Below, in pieces: positions 54,211 to 62,556 of a stretch of DNA of 64,000 nucleotides. The DNA comes from Anaerostipes rhamnosivorans (GTDB taxonomy: Bacteria; Bacillota; Clostridia; Lachnospirales; Lachnospiraceae). The stretch is from NCBI RefSeq assembly GCF_005280655.1, contig NZ_CP040058.1:17501-81500 (forward strand), in the 5' to 3' direction. The translations under genes were made by a program, and so were the position numbers. The number at the start of each line of letters is the position of its first letter. The stretch's first letter is position 1. Under the pieces are notes generated by a model. It searched no databases, was not told where the DNA came from, and saw only the letters and a list, made by a program, of their open reading frames with translations.

Positions 54211-56592
54211 ATGAAGTTTATACACGTTGGAGACCTCCATTTCGGAGCCTGTCCGGAAACAGAGAGGGGATGGGAGACAGAACGGAAGAAAGATATTGAA
54301 CAGAGTTTAAGCCAGGTCATTGCCCTGGCAAATGAAGAACAGGCAGATTTTTTATTTCTCTGCGGCGATATTTTTCATAAGAGACCGGCATTGCGGGATC
54401 TTAAATATTTAGATTCGTTTCTTTCCCAGCTGGTCTGCACCAAGGTGTTTATGATTGCGGGAAACCACGATTTTATAGACAAAAATTCGGCATACCTCAA
54501 GTACCGTTTTTCTGCTGACGTACATTTATTTTTGGGCAGTGATCCGGAAAGGGTGTATGAGGAAAAACAGAACACTTATATCTATGGGTTTAGCTATCAC
54601 AGCAGGGAGATCACAGAGCCGCTTTATGACGGCATGAAGCCGGGTACAGAATATGGGATTCACATCCTTCTCGGGCACGGCGGGGACAGTACCCATATCC
54701 CCATTGATTTTCACAGTCTGAAATGGTCGGGATTTGATTATGCTGCCTTGGGGCATATCCACAAACCGGAGATGGTCGCAGAAGATCTGATCGCCTACGG
54801 AGGAAGTCTGGAACCCTTAAACCGTACAGAGACAGGACGGAGAGGAGTCTTTTTAGGTGAGATCACTGAGGAAAAAAAGGTGGTCCATTTTCTTCCGGTA
54901 AATCAAAAAAGCTATGTGGATGTACAGGTGGATTTAACGGCCCAGATGGATGAAGATGAGATACTCTCAGCGGCGGAAGAAGAAATTAAAATGCAGGGAG
55001 AAAACCAGATGTTTACCCTGGTGCTCCGGGGAGAAAAAGCAGAAGGCATCCAGCCCGATTTTGATCTGCTTTGCGCAAAATATCACATTGTAGATATTGT
55101 CGACCAGACGCAGAACGAAACTGATACTGAATCATTGCTGGAGGATAATAAAGACAATATTATCGGTGCGGTTTTACGCAGGCTGGAAGGCATGCCAGAG
55201 GCAGAGAGATATGCGCAGACGGCATTTGAGCAGGCATCCAGAGGGCTGAAACAGCGGCGCCGGACTCAGGAGCAGGAAGAAAAAAGGAGTTTTTCTATCA
55301 GGAATATCCACATTGATGGGTTTGGAAAGTTCTGTGGGAAAGAGATTTCCTTTGAGCCGGGACTGAACATTGTCTACGGCCCCAATGAGAGTGGAAAGAC
55401 AACGGTCAAACGGTTTCTCATGCATATGCTGTTTGGATTAGAGAAATCCAGAGGCATTGCGGCGAGATCTGATGCATATACTATTTATATGCCGGTTTAT
55501 GGAGGAAATTACGGGGGCATCATGGAGATCGAATCAGATGGACATGCTTATCTGCTCGAGAGAAGTTTCCGCACAGGTGAGAAGTCCTGTGAAGTGTATG
55601 GTAAAGAAACAGGAGAAGAGATCCCTCTTTCCAGTTTGCTCTCCTTAAGCCTTGGTGCTTATACGGACACCTTCTGCATTCAGGAAGGGGACATTCCTCC
55701 GTCAGGAAATCTATCAATGGAACTTATGAACTATACATCCAATCTGACAGGCAGCAATACAGCGGATGTTAAGATTGACCTGGCCCTGAAAGCTTTAAAA
55801 GAAGAAAAGAGTGTACTCCGGCGCAAAAACAGGGAGGAAGCGGTTCTTCTATCTGAAAAAAGAGAACGCTATCTAAAAGCTCCGGAACCGGAAAAGAAAG
55901 ACAGACAGCCCAGGTCTGTATATTTATTTCTTTTGGCAGCAGTGGTGTTTGCGGCTGCAGGATTTGTCCATCCTGGATTTTTTGCAGGCTGCGCTGTATT
56001 TTTAGTCCTGAGTTTCTTGTCTCTTCAGTCTGGACAGCGGGAGAAGACGGAGCAGGCTGATTTTAAGGAAGAATTAAGAAGAGAGTACCAAATTCTTAAA
56101 GAACAGGCGGAACGGACAGAATATAATATAAATCAGGCAGATGCGGCCATTCAGGCTGTGATGGATGCCGCAAAGGAGTTCCGGGAACATCTCGGAGAAC
56201 AATTTAATGAAAAGGTCAGTGAAATCGTCAGTTATCTTACGGGAGGAGTGTACGAAAAAGTAAAAATTGATGAATCACTGTCTTTTATGGTAAAATATAA
56301 AAACAGGTTTATTGATCTGAAATATTTAAGCGCGGGAACCGTAGAGCAGATTTGCCTGGCTGTGAGGCTCGCCGCGGGAGAGATTCTATATCCAAAGGAG
56401 CCGGTTCCGGTTCTGATGGACGATATTTTCGGCAACTTTGATGATGAACGGACACGCAGGGCTCTTGAGTATCTGAGCCGGCATTCCGGAAGGCAGCTGA
56501 TTTTGTTTACATGCAAAAAGGAACTGTTTCATCAGTTGGACCGGAGGAATCAGAAAATCCACTGGATCTCCCTTGAGGAATCCAGAGAATAA
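54211..56592 (+). CDS. Fused Mre11/Rad50-like (YhaO-YhaN) DNA-repair protein with membrane segment
   Basis: 793 residues. Residues 1-235 are a metallophosphoesterase (GDLHFG, CGDIFHK, AGNHDF, LLGHGGDS, ALGHIHKP). From 361 on it is an SMC/Rad50-type ATPase: Walker A GPNESGKTT (390-398), Q-loop FCIQEG (488-493), signature LSAGTVEQI (706-714) and Walker B PVLMDDIFGNFDDE (733-746). The coiled-coil arms are very short, and two hydrophobic helices occupy 570-606. In Bacillus these are two genes, yhaO and yhaN. Likely a nuclease-ATPase for DNA ends at the membrane. Confidence 0.85.
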   Translation: MKFIHVGDLHFGACPETERGWETERKKDIEQSLSQVIALANEEQADFLFLCGDIFHKRPALRDLKYLDSFLSQLVCTKVFMIAGNHDFIDKNSAYLKYRFSADVHLFLGSDPERVYEEKQNTYIYGFSYHSREITEPLYDGMKPGTEYGIHILLGHGGDSTHIPIDFHSLKWSGFDYAALGHIHKPEMVAEDLIAYGGSLEPLNRTETGRRGVFLGEITEEKKVVHFLPVNQKSYVDVQVDLTAQMDEDEILSAAEEEIKMQGENQMFTLVLRGEKAEGIQPDFDLLCAKYHIVDIVDQTQNETDTESLLEDNKDNIIGAVLRRLEGMPEAERYAQTAFEQASRGLKQRRRTQEQEEKRSFSIRNIHIDGFGKFCGKEISFEPGLNIVYGPNESGKTTVKRFLMHMLFGLEKSRGIAARSDAYTIYMPVYGGNYGGIMEIESDGHAYLLERSFRTGEKSCEVYGKETGEEIPLSSLLSLSLGAYTDTFCIQEGDIPPSGNLSMELMNYTSNLTGSNTADVKIDLALKALKEEKSVLRRKNREEAVLLSEKRERYLKAPEPEKKDRQPRSVYLFLLAAVVFAAAGFVHPGFFAGCAVFLVLSFLSLQSGQREKTEQADFKEELRREYQILKEQAERTEYNINQADAAIQAVMDAAKEFREHLGEQFNEKVSEIVSYLTGGVYEKVKIDESLSFMVKYKNRFIDLKYLSAGTVEQICLAVRLAAGEILYPKEPVPVLMDDIFGNFDDERTRRALEYLSRHSGRQLILFTCKKELFHQLDRRNQKIHWISLEESRE

Positions 56593-56607
56593 TGAAAGGT
56601 GAAGAAT

Positions 56608-58836
56608 ATGGCTGAAGAAACAAAAGAGACAAAAAAAGTCATTTCCAAAGAGAAAAAGCCCAAGAAGAAGAAAAAGAAAAGAAAGATCCTGTTGAAGATC
56701 TCTATTGTTTTTCTTTTTCTGGTCGTGGTCGGATGGTTCACCGTAGGAATCAAAGTCATGAAACTGAGATCAGAAGCAAAAGATCTGGTGGCCAACGCTT
56801 CAGAACAGACATTTAAGGCAACCCAGACAAGTGTTGTCTATGACACCAACGGCAAGGTGATCACCAAGCTGAAGGGGGAAAAGGATGTCTACTATCTGAA
56901 GTATAAGGATTTACCTGTCTATGCGGTGGCGGCGATGATTTCCGTGGAGGACAATAACTTTTACAAACATAATGGAGTGGATTTCAGAGGGATCGCCAGA
57001 GCTGCGGTGTCTTTTGTCACGAATAAGGGATCGGTGACCCAGGGCGGAAGTACCATTACCCAGCAACTGGCAAGAGGTGTCTTTCTGACCAGAGAGGTCT
57101 CCTGGCAGCGTAAGGTCAAAGAGATGTTTGTAGCCTGGGATTTGGAAAAGCAGTATTCCAAGGACCAGATCATGGAATTTTATCTGAACAATGTTTACTT
57201 TGCTAACGGCTATTACGGAATCCAGGCTGCCAGCAAAGGATACTTTGACAAGGATGCCAAAGACCTGACTATGTCAGAAGCAGCATTTTTGTGTGCTGTC
57301 CCAAATGCGCCGAATATGTATGAGCCTTATCACCATAAGGACAAGACGATGACCAGGCGTGACAAGATTTTGAAAGATATGTATAAGCAGAAGCTGATCA
57401 CGAAGTCCCAGAGAGATGAAGCATTAAAAGAAACGATCACTCTGAAAAAGAAAAAAACAGAACAGAAACGAAATTATATTGAAACTTATGTCATCCACAG
57501 CGCTACCAAAGCACTGATGGAAAAGCAGGGATTCGAGTTCCGCTATGTGTTTGATTCCGATGAGGATAAACAGGATTACGATGAGAAATATAACAAGGCT
57601 TACGCTGAATGTAAGAGAACCTTGTACAGTGCGGGATATCAGATCCATACATCCATTGACCTGGATGCCCAGAAGGAGTTGCAAAACAGCATTGACAATG
57701 CATTGAACGGCTATACGGAAAAGGATAAGAACAAGGTTTATAAGGTTCAGGGCTCCGGTGTCTGTATTGATAATGAGACAGGCAAGGTAGCAGCCATTGT
57801 GGGTGGACGGTATCAGAAAAATGTTGGACTGGGGCTGAACCGTGCTTATCAGAGTCCAAGACAGCCGGGAAGTGCGATCAAACCAATCCTCGTCTATGCA
57901 CCTGCTATGGAGAGAGGCTACGGACCGGGATCGATCTTAAATGACAATCCGATGAGTACAAAGGACAAACACAGAGTCCGGAACTCCGGCGGTGTCTACT
58001 CTGGAAGCATTACCTTAAGGCGCGCTCTGGAGAAGTCCAGCAACGTTGCAACTATGAGACTTTATGAGGAGATCGGTCCGAAGGCGGCTCTCCGGTATTT
58101 AGAGAAGATGAACTTTAAGAGTCTCAGTGAAAATGATTATAAGTATTACACAACCTGTCTCGGAGGTTTTACCTATGGAACTACAGCGGAAGAGATGGCC
58201 AGCGGATATGCAGCACTGGCCAACCAGGGAGTGTTCAGGGATCCGACTTGCATCGTGAAGATCGAGGATTCAGATGGTGAGACCGTAGTCTCTAATCCAT
58301 CCAAGAAGCGAACGGTTTATTCAGCCAATACAGCATCTATGATGAGTAGTGTTCTTAAGAGCGTAGTCACCAACGGTACAGGACGCGGAGCAAAGGTGCC
58401 GAATGTAGATACAGCAGGAAAAACCGGTACTACAACAGACAATAAAGATGGATGGTTCTGCGGTTATACACCATATTACACAACAGCAGTCTGGGTAGGA
58501 AGGGATGACAGTAAGGTAATTCCTAACTTGACCGGTTCAACTTACCCTAAAACAATCTGGAGCAGCTTTATGAATGCACTTCATAAGGAGTTCTCGGGAG
58601 GCAAAAAGCTGGAATCTTCAGAGGGCGGCGGTGGCACAAATATGCCGACCACAAGCCAGACAACCCAGGGTACGACAGAAAATAGAAGTACAAAGGGCAC
58701 TACACAGGCAACGACCCAAGCTACAACGCAGGCCACAACCCAAGCTACAACCCAGGCAACGACTCAGGCCACAACGGCGGCCACACAGCAGCAAAATGGC
58801 GGGGAAGATGGCCGGAACAGTGGCAATGATGAATAA
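56608..58836 (+). CDS. Class A penicillin-binding protein (PBP1A-type)
   Basis: 742 residues. A lysine-rich cytoplasmic tail and one membrane helix (~30-50) lead to a GT51 glycosyltransferase domain (SVEDNNFYKHNGVDFRGI, GSTITQQLAR). A transpeptidase domain follows, with SxxK in PGSAIKP, SSN in EKSSNVAT and KTG in AGKTGTT. The C-terminus is a TTQA repeat tail. It polymerises and cross-links peptidoglycan. The ATG at 56608 follows GAAAGGTG; a GTG nine bases upstream is less likely. Confidence 0.93.
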   Translation: MAEETKETKKVISKEKKPKKKKKKRKILLKISIVFLFLVVVGWFTVGIKVMKLRSEAKDLVANASEQTFKATQTSVVYDTNGKVITKLKGEKDVYYLKYKDLPVYAVAAMISVEDNNFYKHNGVDFRGIARAAVSFVTNKGSVTQGGSTITQQLARGVFLTREVSWQRKVKEMFVAWDLEKQYSKDQIMEFYLNNVYFANGYYGIQAASKGYFDKDAKDLTMSEAAFLCAVPNAPNMYEPYHHKDKTMTRRDKILKDMYKQKLITKSQRDEALKETITLKKKKTEQKRNYIETYVIHSATKALMEKQGFEFRYVFDSDEDKQDYDEKYNKAYAECKRTLYSAGYQIHTSIDLDAQKELQNSIDNALNGYTEKDKNKVYKVQGSGVCIDNETGKVAAIVGGRYQKNVGLGLNRAYQSPRQPGSAIKPILVYAPAMERGYGPGSILNDNPMSTKDKHRVRNSGGVYSGSITLRRALEKSSNVATMRLYEEIGPKAALRYLEKMNFKSLSENDYKYYTTCLGGFTYGTTAEEMASGYAALANQGVFRDPTCIVKIEDSDGETVVSNPSKKRTVYSANTASMMSSVLKSVVTNGTGRGAKVPNVDTAGKTGTTTDNKDGWFCGYTPYYTTAVWVGRDDSKVIPNLTGSTYPKTIWSSFMNALHKEFSGGKKLESSEGGGGTNMPTTSQTTQGTTENRSTKGTTQATTQATTQATTQATTQATTQATTAATQQQNGGEDGRNSGNDE
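58699..58782 (+). repeat. 12-bp tandem repeat encoding TTQA in the PBP tail
   Basis: Seven 12-bp units (ACNACNCARGCN), six coding Thr-Thr-Gln-Ala and a diverged last one. Typical of extracellular Thr-rich linkers at PBP C-termini; unit number is likely variable between strains. Confidence 0.85.
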
Positions 58837-58857
58837 AGAGATGTAAGCTTATCTATA

Positions 58858-58890
58858 AAATCAGGTATCGAATGATACCTGATTTTTTGT
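58858..58890 (+). terminator. Terminator after the PBP gene
   Basis: AATCAGGTATC / GATACCTGATT stem with a four-base loop and TTTT tail. Directly followed by a GAAATCCC...GGGATTCTCCGC module like that near 39625. Confidence 0.85.
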
Positions 58891-58929
58891 GCAAGAAGAA
58901 ATCCCTTCTTCGGGATTCTCCGCTGAAAT

Positions 58930-58967
58930 AAAAAAAAGGCCATCGGACTATTTGATAAGTCCGATGG
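58930..58967 (-). terminator. Terminator of the prs gene
   Basis: CCATCGGACT / AGTCCGATGG stem with an eight-base loop, followed on the minus strand by CCTTTTTTTT. Confidence 0.85.
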
Positions 58968-58990
58968 TCAAGTTTTTATTATAAGGCGTT

Positions 58991-60157
58991 TTAAAGATTC
59001 TTTTCCAAATATTCTTTGATCCGTTCTGTAGGGTCCAGAAGTTCGCTGATGGACCCGTTATGATTCAGGGTATCAATCAGCAGGGCAACATATTTACTCA
59101 CGTCTGAGGACACGTACCAGTCACGTTCCAGCAGTTCCGGTGTCTGATAAGTAAGGTTTGTAGTGATGACCTTTTCAATGAGGCCTTCTTCTACCGCCTT
59201 ATCAAAGACATCCAGTCCGTTGGTGAAGAGTCCGAAAGTTGACAGACAGAAGACACGTCTCGCATTTCTGGATTTCAATTCTTTCGCCACGTCGATCATG
59301 CTCTCACCGGAAGAAATCATATCATCTAAAATCAATACATCTTTTCCGTCTAAGGAGTCACCTAAAAATTCATGGGCTACGATCGGATTACGTCCGTCTA
59401 CGATCGTAGAATAGTCACGGCGTTTATAGAACATACCAACGTCAACACCAAGTACATTGGCCATATAGATGGAACGCTGCATAGCGCCTTCGTCAGGGCT
59501 GATTACCATCAGATGATCGCTGTCGAACTTGATATCATCACACTGCTCTACTAGGGATTTCACAAACTGGTAAGTGGGCTGAACTGTATCAAATCCGCTG
59601 TTCGGGATGGCATTCTGCACACGGGGATCATGAGCGTCAAATGTGATGATGTTCTGTACGCCTAAGTGGATCAGTTCCTGAAGCATCATCGCACAGTCAA
59701 GGGATTCTCTTGTGCTTCTCTTGTGCTGCCTGCTTTCATATAAGAAAGGCATGATGACACTGATTCTCTTGGCTTTGCTTCCGCTGGCTGCGATCAGTCT
59801 CTTTAAATCCTGAAAATGGTCATCCGGAGACATAGAATTCTGGTGGCCGCACAGGGAATACTTAATGCTATAATTCAGCACGTCAACGAGGATGTACAGG
59901 TCAGTTCCGCGGACAGATTCACGGATGATGCCTTTTGCTTCTCCGGAGCCGAAGCGAGGGCAGCCTGCGTCCAGAAGATAGCTTTCCTTGTAATATTCAT
60001 CATAGCCAGGCATGTCCTTATAGCGGGGAGCTTCATCTCCGCGCCATCCGGTAATATACTTGTCTATCAGATTTCCAAGGCTTTTACAGCTTTCCATAGC
60101 GATGATGCCAAGATTGCCGTCAGGAAGGGTTTTAAAGTTTCGGTCAGATCGTCTCAT
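58991..60157 (-). CDS. prs: Ribose-phosphate pyrophosphokinase, long divergent form
   Basis: 388 residues, against ~315 for standard PRPP synthetase. The family core is visible in ISVIMPFLYESRQHKRSTRESLDCAMM, FDAHDPRVQNAIP, VISPDEGAMQRSIYM and the PRPP loop LILDDMISSGES, where common Prs has DDxxDTxGT. The N-terminal ~60 residues are extended. The ATG at 60157 is chosen for its AAAGGAG site. It supplies PRPP for nucleotide, His, Trp and NAD synthesis. It lies 57 nt downstream of the helicase-loader gene. Confidence 0.9.
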   Translation of the reverse strand: MRRSDRNFKTLPDGNLGIIAMESCKSLGNLIDKYITGWRGDEAPRYKDMPGYDEYYKESYLLDAGCPRFGSGEAKGIIRESVRGTDLYILVDVLNYSIKYSLCGHQNSMSPDDHFQDLKRLIAASGSKAKRISVIMPFLYESRQHKRSTRESLDCAMMLQELIHLGVQNIITFDAHDPRVQNAIPNSGFDTVQPTYQFVKSLVEQCDDIKFDSDHLMVISPDEGAMQRSIYMANVLGVDVGMFYKRRDYSTIVDGRNPIVAHEFLGDSLDGKDVLILDDMISSGESMIDVAKELKSRNARRVFCLSTFGLFTNGLDVFDKAVEEGLIEKVITTNLTYQTPELLERDWYVSSDVSKYVALLIDTLNHNGSISELLDPTERIKEYLEKNL

Positions 60158-60214
60158 TATTAATCTCCTTTGTGGTTTGTTCACTCTTTTTATATCACTC
60201 CTGGTGTAATTCCG

Positions 60215-61204
60215 TCAAGGCTTGCGGGAAAAAGATTTCTTTAAACGGATATCTTCGCCGTATAATCGGCATATTGTATAGTTTTCAATGATCCTGGAGA
60301 CAATCCGCTCTGTATAGCGGTCTTTTAGGCTCCTCATGGACAGATTTGTTGAAATCAGAGTGGATTTCTCTTTTAAGTGCCGTTCATTCAGGCAATGGAA
60401 CAGCTGCGAGGTGATAAAGGCATTGTTAAGCTCTGTTCCAAGATCATCAATGACCAGCAGGTCGCAGTGAAAAATAAGCTGATAAGACATGGGAAGCTCA
60501 TCCTTGCGCTTCTGATAGGCCTGGGAGGTCAGTATATCAAACAGCTGGAAGGCTGTCACGTAAACACAGGTAAAGCCCTGGTCCATGATCTCTTTTGCTA
60601 TGCAATGGCTTAAAAATGTCTTACCAGTGCCTGTGGAGCCGGTAAGAAGCAGGTTCTCCGCAGACGGGAAACGCTGGATAAACTCATGGCACTGTTTTAC
60701 CACCGCATGAATATTCTGTCTCGGGGAAGGGCGTCCGCCATCCAGAGGCAGGTCCGAATAGTACTGATCGTTAAAATGAGTAAAATTCTCTTTCGCAAGG
60801 ACATGCTCCATGTTGGAATCAGAATAAATCAGGCGGGTGACAGCCTGACGGAAACAGTGGCACTTTTTTGTGCCGATATAACCTGTGTCCTTACAGTCAG
60901 GGCAGGTATAAACGGGATCCAGATAGTCTCTTGAAAATCCACGGTCCAAAAGAAGCTGGCGCTTTTGGTCAGCCAGCTTCTGGTTTTTTTGTCGGCATAG
61001 GTCTGTGGACTGCTGATCTTTAGCTGTGACCAGCTGCTTTCCGAGGAGTATAGAATTATGGGTCATCTCCCGGTCCAGATCCCTCATCTCAGGAATCTGA
61101 GCGTAAACCTCACGCCTGCGCTCTCTGGAAAGGTTATAGTTGCTGAGACGTCGTGTCTCATACATCCGCATAATTTCCTGATATTGTGCATTGGTCAGGG
61201 ACAT
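60215..61204 (-). CDS. DnaC/DnaI-type replicative helicase loader
   Basis: 329 residues, AAA+ ATPase of the IstB/DnaC group. Walker A LLTGSTGTGKTFLS, Walker B LLVIDDLGTE, sensor ISTNLSM, arginine finger region RIVSRI. Before the ATPase domain a CPDCKDTG..GTKKCHC cluster likely binds zinc, as in DnaI-type loaders. It starts 1 nt after the dnaD stop with AAAGGAGG in the dnaD tail. It loads the replicative helicase with DnaD. Confidence 0.9.
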   Translation of the reverse strand: MSLTNAQYQEIMRMYETRRLSNYNLSRERRREVYAQIPEMRDLDREMTHNSILLGKQLVTAKDQQSTDLCRQKNQKLADQKRQLLLDRGFSRDYLDPVYTCPDCKDTGYIGTKKCHCFRQAVTRLIYSDSNMEHVLAKENFTHFNDQYYSDLPLDGGRPSPRQNIHAVVKQCHEFIQRFPSAENLLLTGSTGTGKTFLSHCIAKEIMDQGFTCVYVTAFQLFDILTSQAYQKRKDELPMSYQLIFHCDLLVIDDLGTELNNAFITSQLFHCLNERHLKEKSTLISTNLSMRSLKDRYTERIVSRIIENYTICRLYGEDIRLKKSFSRKP

Positions 61205-61205
61205 C

Positions 61206-62291
61206 TCAGTCCTCCTTTACAGGGTGTATCTGTTTTTCAAACAGCTGTTTCTCCAACTCATCAAAATCATAATCACGTTCCTCAAAGTTATGGAACTGGT
61301 TGTTTATCTGAGGTGTTCCCGGTTTAGCAACAGTTCCCGGGCGGCTTTCCAGCTTCTTCACATCATCCAGGGATACCACATGGTTGTCCTTCCATTTCTT
61401 CAGGATACTGTCTGTATACTGGAACTTGGGCTGTCCGATGGAGCGTATCGTGCGGTTGCAGGCCTCAATGACAATGCTCAAGTCAAAGCCATCGGTCTTG
61501 AGCCAGCGTTTCATATACTCGATCTGAGCCGGAGCCGGTTGATTATTCAGACCAAAAGCGTGCATGATCTGGTAATATTCTTTCTGGTAATTCTGGCAGT
61601 GGAGCTTGGCCTCTTCTGCAGTATGAATACCCTCCTGATACCAGGCAATGGCTACGGACTGCATGTAGCGGAAATTTTTCTTTCCGTTGGATACGCAGTA
61701 GTCCACCAGATGCTCAATCAATTCCGGTGACATTGCCAGATCATCGTAAAAATAAGAGAGAGTATTTAAATCGTTGGCGGTGAGCGGCCGTCCTATGTAC
61801 ATTTCTGCGATGTAGATCAGATAAGAAAACTTATCATCTTTGTTCTTCTGTGCCAGCTGAGAAGGTGTTAAGGTTCTCAGGGCAGGAATCGCTTTCACGG
61901 AAGGAGCCGCCACTGGGACTTCCTTCTTTAATTCCGGTGCTGGTGCAGGCTCTTCTTTTTCCGGCTCCTTGAGATCGTCTGCGTCAATCGTCAGGGCCGT
62001 GGAAACGGGGAGCAGTTTAATGGAACGGATCTCTCCTCCATCCATGACCAGATCCAGCAGGTTTTCTTTCTTCCAGTACTTAAGGGCACGGCAGATATCT
62101 CGTTCTGTAAGCTCAAGAAGATCCGCCAGACAAGGTATATTGAATTTCTGCCCATTGGAAACCATACGAAGAAGGTAAATATATACCTTCACGTACTCAC
62201 CGTTGGCTTTGATCATATAGTAATCCACAAAGGCATTTGGCAGCAAAGTACCGCCGGTTGGATATGTTGTCGTTACATTAATACTGCTCAT
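61206..62291 (-). CDS. dnaD: DnaD-domain replication initiation protein
   Basis: 361 residues. An N-terminal winged helix (VKVYIYLLRMVSNGQKFNIPCLADLLELTERDICRALKYW) is followed by a Pro/Glu-rich linker and two DnaB_2/DnaD-type C-terminal domains (~150-225 and ~245-310, YFYDDLAMSPELIEHLVDYC and the ERxxxKW-like ILKKWKDNHV). DnaD remodels DNA and recruits the helicase at the origin. Directly upstream lies a cluster of DnaA boxes. Confidence 0.9.
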   Translation of the reverse strand: MSSINVTTTYPTGGTLLPNAFVDYYMIKANGEYVKVYIYLLRMVSNGQKFNIPCLADLLELTERDICRALKYWKKENLLDLVMDGGEIRSIKLLPVSTALTIDADDLKEPEKEEPAPAPELKKEVPVAAPSVKAIPALRTLTPSQLAQKNKDDKFSYLIYIAEMYIGRPLTANDLNTLSYFYDDLAMSPELIEHLVDYCVSNGKKNFRYMQSVAIAWYQEGIHTAEEAKLHCQNYQKEYYQIMHAFGLNNQPAPAQIEYMKRWLKTDGFDLSIVIEACNRTIRSIGQPKFQYTDSILKKWKDNHVVSLDDVKKLESRPGTVAKPGTPQINNQFHNFEERDYDFDELEKQLFEKQIHPVKED

Positions 62292-62392
62292 AAATCCATC
62301 TCCCTAACATCAAGTTCATACGTCTCTTTTTTAATCTAAAAGAACTATAACGCAGACCGAAAGAATTGTAAATAGCCGCACTTTTCACAGAG

Positions 62393-62556
62393 TAATCCAC
62401 AGAATAATTGTGGAAACTGTGGATAACGTGGATAACTAAATAGGATCCGCAGAAAGACAAGCCTTATCTAAAAAATCTGTCTGTGGAAAAAATAAAGAAA
62501 AATCCACAGGAAAAGTTATACACAATTGTGTATAACCCTGTGGATAACGTGGATAA
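62393..62556. promoter_or_regulatory. DnaA-box cluster upstream of dnaD
   Basis: Exact TGTGGATAA boxes at 62418-62426 and 62539-62547. One-mismatch boxes are at 62393 (TAATCCACA), 62427 and 62548 (CGTGGATAA), 62482 (TGTGGAAAA), 62516 (TTATACACA) and 62527 (TGTGTATAA). Weaker boxes are at 62409 and 62500. A 22-bp segment with paired boxes occurs twice (62417-62438, 62538-62559). The pair at 62516-62535 is a perfect palindrome. Confidence 0.8.

Noticed and set aside
58699..58782. Tandem 12-bp repeats considered as a CRISPR-like or regulatory array
   Set aside because: They are in frame, lie within the PBP gene and encode a TTQA linker.
62292..62556. Reading the DnaA-box cluster as the chromosomal origin itself
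   Set aside because: dnaA, dnaN, recF and rpmH are absent around it, and the flanking genes are murC and dnaD; a regulatory cluster is the safer reading.
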